Assembly: GCA_021904315.1 (NCBI GenBank)
Contig: CM038909.1
Coordinates: 23,908,212-23,972,211, forward strand
Direction of reading: 5' to 3'
From: Sphagnum magellanicum
Taxonomy: Eukaryota > Streptophyta > Sphagnopsida > Sphagnales > Sphagnaceae
Length of the DNA: 64,000 bases
Shown piece by piece: positions 48,780 to 59,500 of this stretch. The notes under the pieces are model-generated. The model saw nothing but the letters and a program-made list of their open reading frames with translations, did not search any database and was not told the origin of the DNA. The first letter of the stretch is position 1, and every line of letters starts with the position of its first letter. Both the position numbers and the translations under genes were made by a program.

Positions 48780-49114
48780 TTCTCTCTCGCACACGGAACC
48801 GTCGGAAAGGTTTCTCTACCCAAGACAGACGGAACTTCAAACAAATTCATCAAGAACCAAAGATTCAGAGAACGCGAGAATTTTTACACACCAGAGAAGC
48901 TGGGTACCGTAACCCGCGACGGGATCCGGAAAATGACGACCGAGTTGAGAGGCGACTCCTCCCATCCCAGGACCAGCATCATGATGATTACCACAGCCGT
49001 CAGGAGGAGCATCAAAGTTGACTTCACTCGCAAACCGCAACACACAACCCTTAATCCTCCTCCCCCTCCGCCTTTGCAGAAACTGCTCCGATTGTGAAAC
49101 TCCATCGCCACCAT
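45291..49114 (-). CDS. TBL/PC-esterase family polysaccharide O-acetyltransferase, 5 exons
   Basis: A trichome-birefringence-like protein; characterised relatives acetylate xylan, xyloglucan, mannan or pectin in the Golgi. My exon model (minus strand): 49114-48888, 48126-47864, 47710-47633, 47394-47118, 46221-45291. Junctions are GT-AG, phases match, and the total is 1776 nt (591 residues plus stop). Residues 33-50 form the signal anchor, followed by an acidic, low-complexity stem (about 76-210). The TBL domain starts at CDYSVGEWV (212-220), continues through RPDLGYESFRWQP and FLRRLKNK, and carries GDSL (292-295, nucleophile Ser294). DCLHWCLPGIPDTW begins at 547 and supplies the DxxH pair D547/H550. 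Exons 4 and 5 are secure; exons 2 and 3 are weaker, because stems are not conserved. Start at 49114 or the ATG at 49105. It is convergent with GT37 gene 2. Confidence 0.85.
46407..46620. repeat. Two-unit repeat in TBL intron 4, spacing about 130 bp
   Basis: TGCTTTCACCTAGTACAAGG, then AGCTATTGATGCCAGATG and TAGCTGTTTGCC, recurs as TGCTTTCACTCAGGACAGGG, then AGCTATAGATGCCAAATG and TAGCTGTTTACC. The units are diverged but obvious. Confidence 0.8.
46900..46971 (-). mobile_element. tRNA-derived SINE head (pol III A and B boxes)
   Basis: Minus strand: GGGGTGATGGCTCAGTGGGA contains an A-box match (TGGCTCAGTGG) seven bases after a plausible tRNA 5' end. About 43 bases on, GGTTGCAGTCC fits the B box (GGTTCRANTCC). 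The order and spacing are those of a tRNA. A canonical cloverleaf is not evident, so a SINE head is likelier than a tRNA gene. The downstream block AAACTGGCTTACGTG partly recurs near 63096-63115, suggesting a dispersed family. Confidence 0.55.
47118..47394 (-). other. TBL exon 4 (start of TBL domain)
   Basis: Acceptor ATGCATCCAG, donor CGAAG followed by GTACTA. It encodes an Ala/Thr-rich lead-in, then CDYSVGEWV, PLYSGQHCS, RPDLGYESFRWQP and CALAPFRPHNFLRR, all typical of the N-terminal TBL domain. Confidence 0.85.
47633..47710 (-). other. TBL exon 3 (stem, 78 bp)
   Basis: Acceptor TTTGGTGCAG, donor GCAG followed by GTACGT. It encodes LSAMKKPNFPDHTTAG and onwards. Phases (1 and 1) match both neighbours. 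There is no homology support because TBL stems are variable. Confidence 0.6.
47864..48126 (-). other. TBL exon 2 (acidic stem)
   Basis: Acceptor CCTTACAG, donor AGAA followed by GTAATC. It encodes an acidic, S/E-rich segment. Phase 2 in and phase 1 out match exons 1 and 3. Confidence 0.65.
48748..48776. repeat. (CT)n microsatellite in TBL intron 1
   Basis: About 14 CT units on the + strand, followed by CTTTCTCTCTCGC. A shorter (GA)n run lies at about 49410-49427, upstream of the TBL start codon. Read in the TBL direction these are GA- and CT-rich respectively. Confidence 0.95.
48888..49114 (-). other. TBL exon 1 (signal anchor)
   Basis: Encodes a short basic Gly-rich N-terminus, then KSTLMLLLTAVVIIMMLVLG, a single membrane span as in type II Golgi proteins. 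The donor GGTGT followed by GTAAAA (intron from 48887) gives phase 2. A GTGTGT donor four bases earlier would need a different acceptor. Confidence 0.75.
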
Positions 49115-49860
49115 ATTCGCCCGCCGTCCTCTCTAGGTCACACCGCCACGGAAACCAACAACTCTTGATCACGGAGCGTTCGCCCAACAACGCCGAGCCA
49201 TGATTCCTATAACTGGAAACAAAGTTCAGACTCCATCAGCAACTATAGGTGATCTCCATTCATACTGTTGCAAACTGCAATAAGAGAAAATCATCGGAAT
49301 TCAGATCTTGGAAATCCACGTTCACTATATCGGACCCTTTCTCTCTCGCTCGCTATATATCTGATTTTTTTGGAGAACAAATGGGTACAAAAGCCTGTCT
49401 ACATCGGAGGAGAGAGAGAGAGAGAGACGCACAGTTCCTTGGCACTGCAGTTGCGTGGAAAGACCGTGCTTTGCAGCGAAGAAGGAGATTGAGAGAAGAT
49501 TCTTGTGCGCAAAGTGTTCGTTCGTGCGTGCGACTACGACGAAAATTCGGCTGCGCGAAGACAATGATGGCAGAGAGAAAACGCTGCAAGAACTGCACCC
49601 GTCAAGGACGGCTGCGGATTCCGAGTCTTCCCATTCCGGTCCCTCCCCTCCGCCCCCATCAATGCATATTCCAGGTGGAATCAACGACAAATCACGCTCC
49701 ACGTGTGTGGCGGAAACGACCGAGCATTACCGGCCTTAGAAACCACCGTTTTTCCCACGAATCTCACTCATTCCGCGACACCGTACAGCCCGTTACCCAA
49801 CATATGAAATTAACATTTGAGAAGAAACGTAATTCCAATTTCCCACCTGCCGTACTATGA
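49115..49860 (-). promoter_or_regulatory. Likely 5' UTR and promoter region of the TBL gene
   Basis: GC content rises well above the surroundings from about 49115 to 49800, directly 5' of the TBL start. Open frames on both strands here (up to 203 codons on +, 49249-49860) look like products of the GC-rich composition, with Arg/Ser-rich low-complexity sequence and no domain. The (GA)n tract at about 49410 reads as pyrimidine-rich in the TBL direction, as often seen in plant 5' UTRs. No TATA box or start site can be fixed by eye. Confidence 0.45.
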
Positions 49861-49887
49861 ATATAATCTTTCTGCTTGTTACCGGTA

Positions 49888-50175
49888 GCCAAATTTGGCT
49901 AATTCCTCTTGTGGATGATCGCCACTGTGGCTACATCACAAATTTTTAACAATAAAGCCGTGGGCCAAACATATTATTTATTATTCACTTAGAAGTTAGG
50001 GCATTCACTTATTTGAGGGTCAAATAGGCCTGATTTTTATGATAAGTTCCCGCAGGTAGCCAAGAATATAGAAGGATCCTCTTTTATTAACTTTCATATC
50101 TGGTATATAGCCAAATTTGACGAAATTACTTTTTGAATGATCACCACTTTGACCACATCACAAACAAGGAGATTA
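49888..50175. repeat. Motif-pair repeat (GTAGCCAAATTTGGCTA and GATCGCCACTGTGGCTACATC)
   Basis: Found at 49888-49943 and, decayed, at about 50116-50163 (TAGCCAAATTTGACG then ATGATCACCACTTTGACCAC). Reversed relatives lie at about 40996-41055 and 43911-43930. These may be the ends of an unidentified repeat family clustered around GT37 gene 2 and the TBL gene. Confidence 0.5.
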
Positions 50176-52004
50176 AGCCATGTTTGGCTAAAGAGCAGCT
50201 ATGAAAGTATAAATTTATTAAAATCATTTTTTAAAAGCTTGACTACTTGCTAGAACAATGTGTAAAAACATGGTGATTTTTTAGATATATTTTTCGATTT
50301 TTGGCGATTATTTCTAGAAAAGGATAATAATATTCAACTTTTGTTTTTGAAAAAAAACCTCCAAATGGCGAAAATTCACCACACAAAATCAAAACGTTGA
50401 TGACAAAATTGACAAAAAAACAGAAATACTGCCGAGGCCTGGCCTTTTGCTGCTGTGCCTTTTATACTAGAGACATTTGAATTAAATGCACCCAGAAATG
50501 GGCCAAAGTTTGGTGCCCCTACATTCTTCGAGGGTGGTGCGGTGTGGTGTCCACTACAGAAACGCTTCTAGCCTTTAGTTTCCACTTTAGTTTCACCATG
50601 CTAACCACCCATTTGTTTTGAATTTAGTATGTTGAATATTTATCAATGTTATGGATGTCATTACAGAGCAGAGCAATTATGCACTGCGCTGCTTCTTCAA
50701 TCTTTAATGACAACTAAAAGTGCTTTAGTAGGTAGAGCCCGCCCACAAAAGGGGGGTAATAACTGAGGAAGGGCTTACTTGTTTATTGCACCAGCTTTAG
50801 AACATGTTCCTTGGATATTTTTGCACTTTCCTTTTCTTCCATTGACAATAGTAGGACGTCAGGAATTTCATCAGCACAAAGAGGTGCTTTAAATAGGTTT
50901 GTTTGGTACTTTTCAATTCACTATACATATAGCATTTATGGACAAAGAGTCAAACAACCAACTCATCACGTCAAGGGCGGGGAGGGGCGGGGGAATGCTA
51001 TTGGATGTGGATTTTTCATTTTGGAGAGGTTTGGGGGAGACGGTGGTGTCAAATATGACAAAGAGTTTGATTTCTACTAATCAAAGCAGTCACTAGCATG
51101 TGTAAACATGTCCAGTCAAAGGTGCTCCTTGCATGTCAAAAACACGTAGCTAGCAACTCACTTTATCTCATTTCCTTTGCAAGTTTTACTCTTTTAACTT
51201 ATTTGATCAGCCCTAAGGAGGAGATTCAAAAATATCTATCTTGGGACTATTTAAAGCTTAATTATTTAATTTTTTATGAGCCAATCACAGATGCCCAATA
51301 CCCATCACTAAAGAAAAAAATTTCAATTTTGTGGGTCAGTTTTAGGGCATATTTTTGAAACAATTAATTAATTTAGAAGACTCCATTTTGAAAATAAAAT
51401 ATTCTCAAACATTCCAAAATATTCTTCATTTTTTATCACAAAATTTATTTTGATTGAAATAATTACTTGTTGACAATTTCTGATAATATAATTTGTGCCA
51501 TAGCTGCCAAGGTTCTACAGTAATCCTTTCTAACCTTAACCACCTACAGCAATTATCTTGTTGGACAAGAGAAAGGAAGATGGGTACCACCAATTCTAGA
51601 TACACCAGCCAAATTTTAGCAAATGCCACCTTTGTGAGCAAGTCCTACATAGTTTGGCTCTTATTTGTATTTCATAGTTTGCCAACTGACCATGTGCAAT
51701 GCCAACAACTTTTTATCATATACTCTTGTAATGAATTGTTATTAATAAATTGTTACTTATTAGTCTTTCATTTGGGTACCAGCATGTATAGTTGTTGTGA
51801 ACAGGTGGGATGAATGTGTGGATACTCTTTTCACTCATGCAACAAACAAACAATGTGAGAAGCATGTCCACACTATTATTGCAGAAGATTATGTTGGATC
51901 TACCAAACACAAGTAGGTCAAGAGACCTTTTTTAGGTTTTTTTTTATTTGAGTTGGTTAGGGGGGAGAAGCTGGCAGCCAAAGTCTTTGTTGGCCTTGCC
52001 TACC
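50176..52004. other. Intergenic spacer
   Basis: Nothing supported. AT-rich with a small purine-rich stretch (GGGGAGGGGCGGGGG, about 50980). No domain was recognised in short open frames. Confidence 0.5.
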
Positions 52005-52260
52005 AAGGCAAGGATATTGTGTTTAGATTCATTATAGAGTATAGTAACTTAATGGATTTTGGCCCTTAGGTAGTAGGTCTATTTTTATTCGAGGATTTTT
52101 GAAATATGATATCTTGAAGGATTTTGGTTCTTTAAGAGGATTTTTTTGAAGACTGTATTTTTGCATGGTGAAATATTTGAATTTCCATAATTCTTCTTTA
52201 ATTAAGAGATTTTTTAATGTGAAAGGCAAGGCCACAGTGTGACACATCCCTTGTTTTTCT
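52005..52260 (+). repeat. Dispersed repeat D, copy 2
   Basis: Matches the reverse complement of 11760-12068, beginning CCAAGGCAAGGATATTGTGT and ending near GGCAAGGCCACAG. Confidence 0.65.
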
Positions 52261-52969
52261 TGGGTTGCATTCAGAATGCACACAATGACAACACAAAGAA
52301 ATTTAATGAGAATTTTGAAAATATTTTGTAGTTTACAACATAGTATGGCCACACCATTGGATGCAACATCTAAGGCCATGAGTACGTTATGTGCACAGTC
52401 AAATTTACTATTCATGTACAAGTGGCATGTACTTTCCCCCCCCCCCCCCAAAAAACCCAATGTTATATTCATATTTTTGTTTCTTCATTGAGCTAGTGCA
52501 CACTGCAGGTGTACCACAAGATTGTATGTAACTATAGTGATGGACATGTATTGAAGGCGGATAGATTTTTTTTAATCTGTATGTTCCATATAAAAACATA
52601 CTGAAATTTAAATTGCACATAATTTGGAATCTATTGAAACCTGAAATTTATCTCACATTGTTTTCAGATATCATCCTCACAATGTATACTGTGTGTGTTG
52701 GCTCAAATTAGTTCCAATATTGAGTACAGTTCTGGGCCAATGAGAATCTACCATTTATTCAAATTTTGGTGATTAGTCAACAAAATTTACTTAAAGACCT
52801 AGCAAAAAAAATTAAGTGTACTTGTAGGGTATACTATCAGTTGGAATTCTTCTTCAGCAAGAGGCAAGGCATTTCAAAATGTGAAATGCCTGTGCAACCT
52901 CTTTTTTCTTCACTTTGATAACATATCTACCCAGAGATATTTTTGATACTCACCTGGGTATGCTACTAC

Positions 52970-54098
52970 CAGTGTTGGGCGAGTATCAAAAATATCCCTG
53001 GGTATCATTAAGGTATTCTTCTTTAAACCCTCAAAATATCACTTTGAATGATATATTGATTGAAAACCTGATCAGTGGTTTACGTTCCTGCGAAAACTGA
53101 ATGGTTAGAACTGGCTCAAAGAAAAAAAAATTAAATATTGAGACTTGAGTGAGATAAAACCCCTTTTGCTCAAGTCAGGTTCCCAACGTACCACATACTC
53201 TAAGTAGTAGGTCAAACCACTATTATGTCGAAACCAATAAAAGGTTGAAATTAAGTACAGTAAACTCTCTCTAAACTAATACTGTGTAAACTAATATTCT
53301 CTCTAAACTAAAATGCGAGCACAGGCCAGTGGCAGGCCTCATACTTAATCTAATAATTCTCCATAAACTGATATTCAATATTTTTTTTCAGTCTCATAGC
53401 ATTTTATAAACTAATACATCATACATATGGCATCAAAAAAGAGATGAAATTAGAGAAAACACCTTTGAAAGTACAGACCTAGATGCGTTGGAAGAAGCTA
53501 TCAATATTCCTCTGTACCAATTGCTTTGTCCTGGTTTGGGTGGCAAATTTTTATTATTATTTTGAGGATTTAAAAAAGAAAAAAACTTGGAAGAATGTGT
53601 TTCCTCAGTTTAAAATATGTTTGATCACCATTTTTGACGTGCTTCTTTGATCCTCCACCAAACTCCACAAAGTTCTGTTACCTTCCCCAATGATCCATGA
53701 CCTTCTACTAACCTCCATGACCTTCCATGCTGCTCTGACAAGTTCTGGAATGATTTTTGGTAACCCCCATATAATTTGTGTAAACTAATATCCTCCATAA
53801 ACTAATATCTTCCGGCTGGTCTCAAGGATATTAGTTTAGAGAGAGTTTACTGTAATAGCTCTAAACCCTCTCACAAAGCAGTAATAACCAGTTTGTGAGA
53901 ACCACCAAATGATAACTGATGACTGTTCTCAAATTTATGAGAATTGGCATTGTGAGAATTGATTCACTTTTTAAAAAAGTATCGATATCCTGACTTGGTG
54001 TATAATTTTTTTTTTAAAATTATAATCTGAAAACCAAAACCTTTTGTGAAATTCAGATCCAGCGGGTATCATAAAATTCCGATACCCACCCAACACTG
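52970..54098. mobile_element. hAT-like TIR element with imperfect 8-bp target duplication
   Basis: Left end CAGTGTTGGGCGAGTATC; right end, reversed, CAGTGTTGGGTGGGTATC. The 8-bp flanks GCTACTAC (52962-52969) and GTTACTAT (54099-54106) agree at six positions, as expected for an aged hAT insertion. It contains no transposase but hosts a second transposon at 53258-53852. Without that insertion the element is about 530 bp. Confidence 0.75.
53258..53852. mobile_element. pogo/Emigrant-like Tc1-mariner element nested in the hAT-like element
   Basis: Left end CAGTAAACTCTCTCTAAACT; right end, reversed, CAGTAAACTCTCTCTAAACT, followed on both by AATA. TA target duplication at 53256-53257 and 53853-53854. 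The ends resemble the Emigrant/Lemi (pogo-type) consensus CAGTAAAACCTCTATAAATT. The 595-bp interior contains a short reading (DLDALEEAINIPLYQLL) that might be transposase residue, but no DDE domain. It is non-autonomous. Confidence 0.85.
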
Positions 54099-54106
54099 GT
54101 TACTAT

Positions 54107-55279
54107 GCCCTTTGAGTGAGGTTTAGGGTTTAGTAGAGGGTTACACCCACCTTACACTTTATGACAGTTTATTACCCTTCACATATTCCTATGGAGTACT
54201 TATTCATGCTTCTATTAATTAGTGAGGAGTTTAGTCTTTTCAGATGAAGCCATTTGATTCGCCCATTTGGAACCCTATCCACCTTACTCAGGTCATATAA
54301 AATTTAAGTTTTATATTTACCCTTACCCAGCTGATATAATTGAAGTACCCAGTGCTCACAAAAACTGGTTTCTGGTTTTTACCCTTGGTGCAGATACTTA
54401 AAGTAGCCAGGTTGAACAGGCCTGATGTTCGAAGTTTGAAAACAAAATCTCTGTCAGCTTGAATCAACTTCGGGCATCTCCCTTTGCAGGAGGATATTGA
54501 GCTGCAAAGAGTACTTTGGATGAAGTACAACCTTTAATTAGTGTGAAACTGAGTTTGGAACTGTTGACGTGCGTAAAAGATAGAGTGATTTGTAAGATGT
54601 ATCTCCAGAATAGTGAGTAAAAGACCACAAAGGCCTGCAACCTTTCGGGTTGCTGGCAAAAGGCACAACAGAGCCTAACACCTCCTGTTGATTGTTGATT
54701 GGCTTCATTGTTTAACTGATCCAGGTGGGTTGCTATCAGTTGTTCCTAAACCTTTTGCAGTTCCACTGTTTTATGGGTGGGATTCAGAAACTTAAATAAC
54801 TAAGTCAATGGGAGTAGCTATCGGTAGTTTCCTACCTTTTGCAGTTCCAGTGTTTTATGGGTAGAATTCAGAAAAATAAATAACTAATTCAATGGGAGTA
54901 ATCATGTTGCCGGTCACATACTGAGCATAGGGGGCATGCTATCTGCAAGAGACTCTCTTGTGCAATCACAATATGTTAAGCTTCTCATGACCATTATAAG
55001 GTTCACCCAAAGAGACAGACGTTGATGATTGAAAATATTGATTGGGTTGTTGATGAAAAAAGATATTTTGGATATTCAGATGAACACTGCACCACCCAGC
55101 AGTACCTTGTCCAGTAGGTATCCAGTGTCACAAGGAACCAAAAGAGAGCTGCAGAGGGATTTGATGAGGAAACACACAATCCTGAACGTGCTCTTACAAC
55201 CACCACCTTGGCTCCTTCATCTCAAGAAAAAACAACTCCAATTAAAAAGAAGGATCCCAGAGTGATGATTGAATGTGTA
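54107..55279. other. Intergenic spacer with MITE-A remnant
   Basis: GGTCACATACTGAGCA at about 54913-54928 matches the reversed MITE family A end, but no partner end was found. A direct duplication is visible nearby: TTTTGCAGTTCCACTGTTTTATGGG near 54755 and again near 54837. No gene was recognised. Confidence 0.4.
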
Positions 55280-55960
55280 GGATAATGCCACAGGGTAACT
55301 TTAAGGGCATTCTAAAATTAAGGGTCCAGGAGGAAGCAGTAGCCAAGTCGCACTCTGCACTTTGGGAATGTTGACCACTCATGGGCTTTACTCATCCTAA
55401 AACACCAGGGAATGTTATCATGAACCTAAACATACCTGACTCACAAGATGTTGGAAGGGGAGAATCCTTACTTGTAGGCATAAGATCCCGCCTATTATCC
55501 CTTGCATTCTTAAGGAGTAGGCGTAATATCCTTTCTTTTGTTTAGGAAGCATATTATGTGTCAGATAAAGTCCCAAGGTGAAGGCATTCTCAAAATAAGG
55601 GACCTAGGATGATGCAATAGCTAAATCCAGCCACACATTTTGCAAATGTCTCTCACCCATATGCTTTACCCATCATAAAGCATAAGGCAAATTTATCTTA
55701 AGCTTAAACATAGTACAACAGAAGGTGTAGGAAGGGGAGGGTTCTTACACCTACTTCCTAGGAGTGGGAGGAATCATACACCTATAATTGGCATAATTTC
55801 CCTCCCACTTTTAAAGAGGAAACTTAATATCCCTCTTCGATTCTAAGAGAGATATTCATAGATATAACATACCATCCAAATAAACTACAATTTTTGTGTG
55901 AGTGCTTTACACAAATAAGGTGCCCTCTACATACACTAAGAAATTTCTCCAAGGGCTTTA
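55280..55960. repeat. Tandem pair of a 270-bp composite repeat containing palindromic family H
   Basis: Units begin near 55295 and 55565. Each has AAGGYGAAGGCATTCTxAAA, then CCTAGGATGATGCAATAGC or its variant, then TTTACCCATC, then AGGAAGGGGAGGGTTCTTAC or its variant. The end of the second unit continues into sequence also present at 27540-27600. Confidence 0.65.
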
Positions 55961-58199
55961 TGGTTGCAAAAGCAAACTAGACCCATCATAATATTTTTCA
56001 GGTGTTTCATTTCTTATATATTATTAAAAGGAAAATAATATCTAGACTTGTTTAGTCAAAATCAAAGTATTTCTTTCATGGTATTTGTGAATTTTAAAAA
56101 CTTGTTGATCTACGATGTGAACAGCAAGGATATCATGGATGCAAAACTTGTTGCTTAAAGCCAAAATGGCTTTAGATTTCAACCTAAATCAAAACTATCC
56201 CACCATAGGAGCCCTTCCAAATCAATTATGAATGCTTCCACAATAAACAACTCCTTTTGGATGGAGCACTTTGTAGGCTCCAATCTATTTCACCATTTTC
56301 ATTAACGCTTTTTTTTGTTGAATTGTTCCTTATATGAAAATTGAATTACAAATGAATAGAAATGAAATTTAGTATTTGATTTAATTGTAATCAAGAGGTG
56401 TTCCTTGAATATGTAACCTTCATTGATGCACAAAAGCTTGTATGTGATTATAGATGAAGATGCAAATCAAAGAATGTAAATATACATAATAAATATCATT
56501 CAACAATGTTGACTTTGGCATGTTTTGTTCTGATGGCATTAAGAATATGTCTAATACAATCAACTTTCAATTTTTTAAAGCCATTTGGCTAATAATTCAT
56601 TTTCCTTTACTGAGTTTATATCCTTTGGTCTTAATGATGTGACCTTTTGTGTGCAACCTCCATGTTTTGTTGATTTGAAATATCGTTGTAAATTGTCAAA
56701 ATTATTAAATTATAATGTATATTATAATGCACTTGGAAAAATTTCTTGGTGGACTTGGATGGCTCCACTACAAAGAATTAAAAACCCTAAACAACTCCAT
56801 TAATGATTTATTTTTAATTATAATTATCACATGTGACTTGCTATAGGGTCTAGTTGTTTTGAACAAGTCACATAAAATATTAATCACAAAAGACAATATG
56901 TGGCATCAAGTTCGAATGGTACTTGCATAAAGATGCGACTTACAAATTGTTTTCAATCATCCAAACTAACTTACATGGCATCCTCATTTTGTAACTAATT
57001 TTATCATTCAACAATGTAGTCACATTATTTATTTTTATTTTAAAATTTATTATTTAAATATTAACATAATATTATTTTTATTTATTTAAATATTTACTAT
57101 TAAAATATTAAATAATATTATATACATTATTTATGTTATTCAAAATTTTCATTAAGTTCAAGCTGTACCATTTTGACATGTGTCATTACATAAGTTAAGC
57201 TTAATAGACTAATTTGGATTCACTATGAAAAAATCATGTTTGCTATAACATGTTTATTTAGTTGTAATTTAGTTGTATGAAACACTATTTAATTATAATC
57301 TAATTGCATTAGACATTTTTAATTGCGTTGGACAAGTTGCATGAACACATTTTTTTCATAGTGATTGCTAAGTAAGCCACTTATTATGCCTACTTAAGTT
57401 CACTTAGTAAGCACCTAAATTTATGTTGGCTATATGGGTAGAGAATATTCGATCAACATTTTAGCATTGATCACAACTCGTGTCATTTGTGAGAATTTAT
57501 TTTTGAACACCAAGGATGAAGATAAACTCTTTGCTATCAAGCCACCTCACTTGTTGTGGCAAAAAAATAATGTGCATTTTATGTAAAATTAATCTATGTT
57601 TTACTTCATTTAAACCATTACACAAAACATCATTTTTTATCATTGAAATTTTATTACAATTTTGTCCAAATGACAACATTAAAATTTCAACTTAAATTTT
57701 TTCCAATAATGTAAACAAAATCTTTTTTTTCCTCTTGAAAATGTAAATTGATTTGAAAAAAAAAATATTTGAATTTCATTATTCAATAAAATTTCAATGA
57801 TTATTCCGTGAAAAAAATCAATTTAATCACATGATTTATAATTGGATAATATAATGATAAATTAATATCATATCTTAAATCTTCATTTGATTCTAAAAAT
57901 TATATCATAAAATTTTTCTTTTGATATATCATAATTTTACCAATAGAATTGAATTAAAATGTGTGATATATAATTTTTATGCAATTGTAAACCACTTTAT
58001 TATTGTTTATGCAATTACAAGTCATGTTTACCAAGTGCCACAATAGATAGTCATATCTAAAATTGCAAATGCATGAGTTGGAATGGACAAAAGTTGTTGT
58101 AGTGCACCTTCTAGGAATGTATCCTTTCCCAAAAAGACGAAAGTTTTATTTTATTTTTTTTAACTTGGAACAAATGGACAAAATCCATTGGAAAACATG
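55961..58199. other. AT-rich intergenic DNA
   Basis: No supported gene, RNA or element. Includes very AT-rich runs near 57030-57130 and 57780-57980. Confidence 0.55.
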
Positions 58200-59500
58200 A
58201 ACCAAAACAACAAGGAAACTAGGGGAACTCTCAATCTCAGTCACAAATAAACACCCAACTACCATTTAAACACATTCAAGTGGTTGGTAGCACCACCAAA
58301 TTCTACAACAATCCCTTGCACAAATAATGTGATGGGGACACCACACTTTGTCAAACTTATCTGAAAGATTGTGCTATTCCTTTAGGTGACTCTTCACCAT
58401 CTGCATAGTGAATTACCACTCTAATTTGCCCTTCCCACATGATTCTTTCAAGCTTGGAGTTATTCCATTTAATGTCATTGAACACTAAATCATTCCTCCT
58501 TATCCAAATGCACCATAACACAATGCCTTAGAAGTAGAGACCATAAATAACTAAAGCTCTTTGGGTTGATGGGCAGCCTTTGGTTGAACAGGCATTACTC
58601 TAAGCTAAGAGGTTTGCAGGTGGAGTCCATGTGAGACAATGTCTTTAGCCAATATACATGATTGTGAAAGCCATCTCCCACATCGCCTTTCTTGTCCTTG
58701 GACATAGCCAAAATCTATGCACAAATGTCTCATGAGTCATTAGGACACAAAAAGCACAATCCACCACAACGTTTTGGTTGGTTTTTGCTTTCCACACATT
58801 AACTACAAAAGCTGGGTGCCACAATACCCATTGAAAGAAATTAACATTTCACCTAGATGTCCATCCATCTCAATTGGACGTTTGGTGGGAATTCCTGCTT
58901 CCAAATGTCAAGTACATCACATATAAGCTTACCCCCCTGCCTTTAGCATTTGTCTCCCTTGTTTTGCTATGTACTTTATCATCTCCTTTTTTGTGTTCCA
59001 CTTTTAAATGCTAGGGTCAAATTTCAAGCCATTAAAGAACTCCATATAATATTTTTATTTCCCCCCCCTCCCCCACTTGACCTTAATCTAGTGCACACCC
59101 TTGCTCTTTTCAAAATGCCATAGAATTATGTCTAGTTACATACCCATGGGCTGTAATAGCCTTTAGTGCCTCCCAACCATGTAGGCTTGGATATCTTTAG
59201 GTAGAACCATTGTTTTCTATTGTTCTATGTGTTCTAGTTTGGGCATGAAGCTACTCGTAGGGTAAAAAACAAGAGCTGGTTCCTCTTCTACTTTTTGATA
59301 AACACCTACCCAATTTCCATTTTTTATCATTTGGTTTGGGTCAATAAACTAATCCTTTCAGATTGCTCTCAATTATCCATTTCCATATGCATTTATCGCT
59401 CTCAGCCAGTGCAAATTTGTTTTTATTGTTTCCCAAGGATATAAAGCTTTGTTTTTTGAATTCCAGATGTCCCTAATTGTTCATAGCCCAACCTTGTGTA
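58200..59500 (-). pseudogene. LINE (non-LTR retrotransposon) relic with zf-RVT domain
   Basis: The minus strand carries, in order, a reading AHGYVTRHNSMAF (about 59150-59100), KWNTKKEMIKYIAKQGRQML (about 59000-58945), WVLWHPAFVVNVWKAKT, VDCAFCVLMTHETFVHRFWL (about 58780-58715) and VLWCIWIRRNDLVFND (about 58530-58480). The C-x2-C ... H-x3-H/F pattern with a following W and the LWxIWxxRNxxVF block are the zf-RVT/C-terminal region of plant LINE ORF2 proteins. Stops and frame changes are frequent. The endonuclease and main reverse-transcriptase motifs were not seen, so this is a decayed 3' part. Confidence 0.75.

Noticed and set aside
49249-49860. 203-codon plus-strand open frame opposite the TBL promoter
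   Set aside because: Arg/Ser-rich composition, no domain, and it lies entirely in a GC-rich stretch where both strands are open. It is better explained as the 5' region of the TBL gene.
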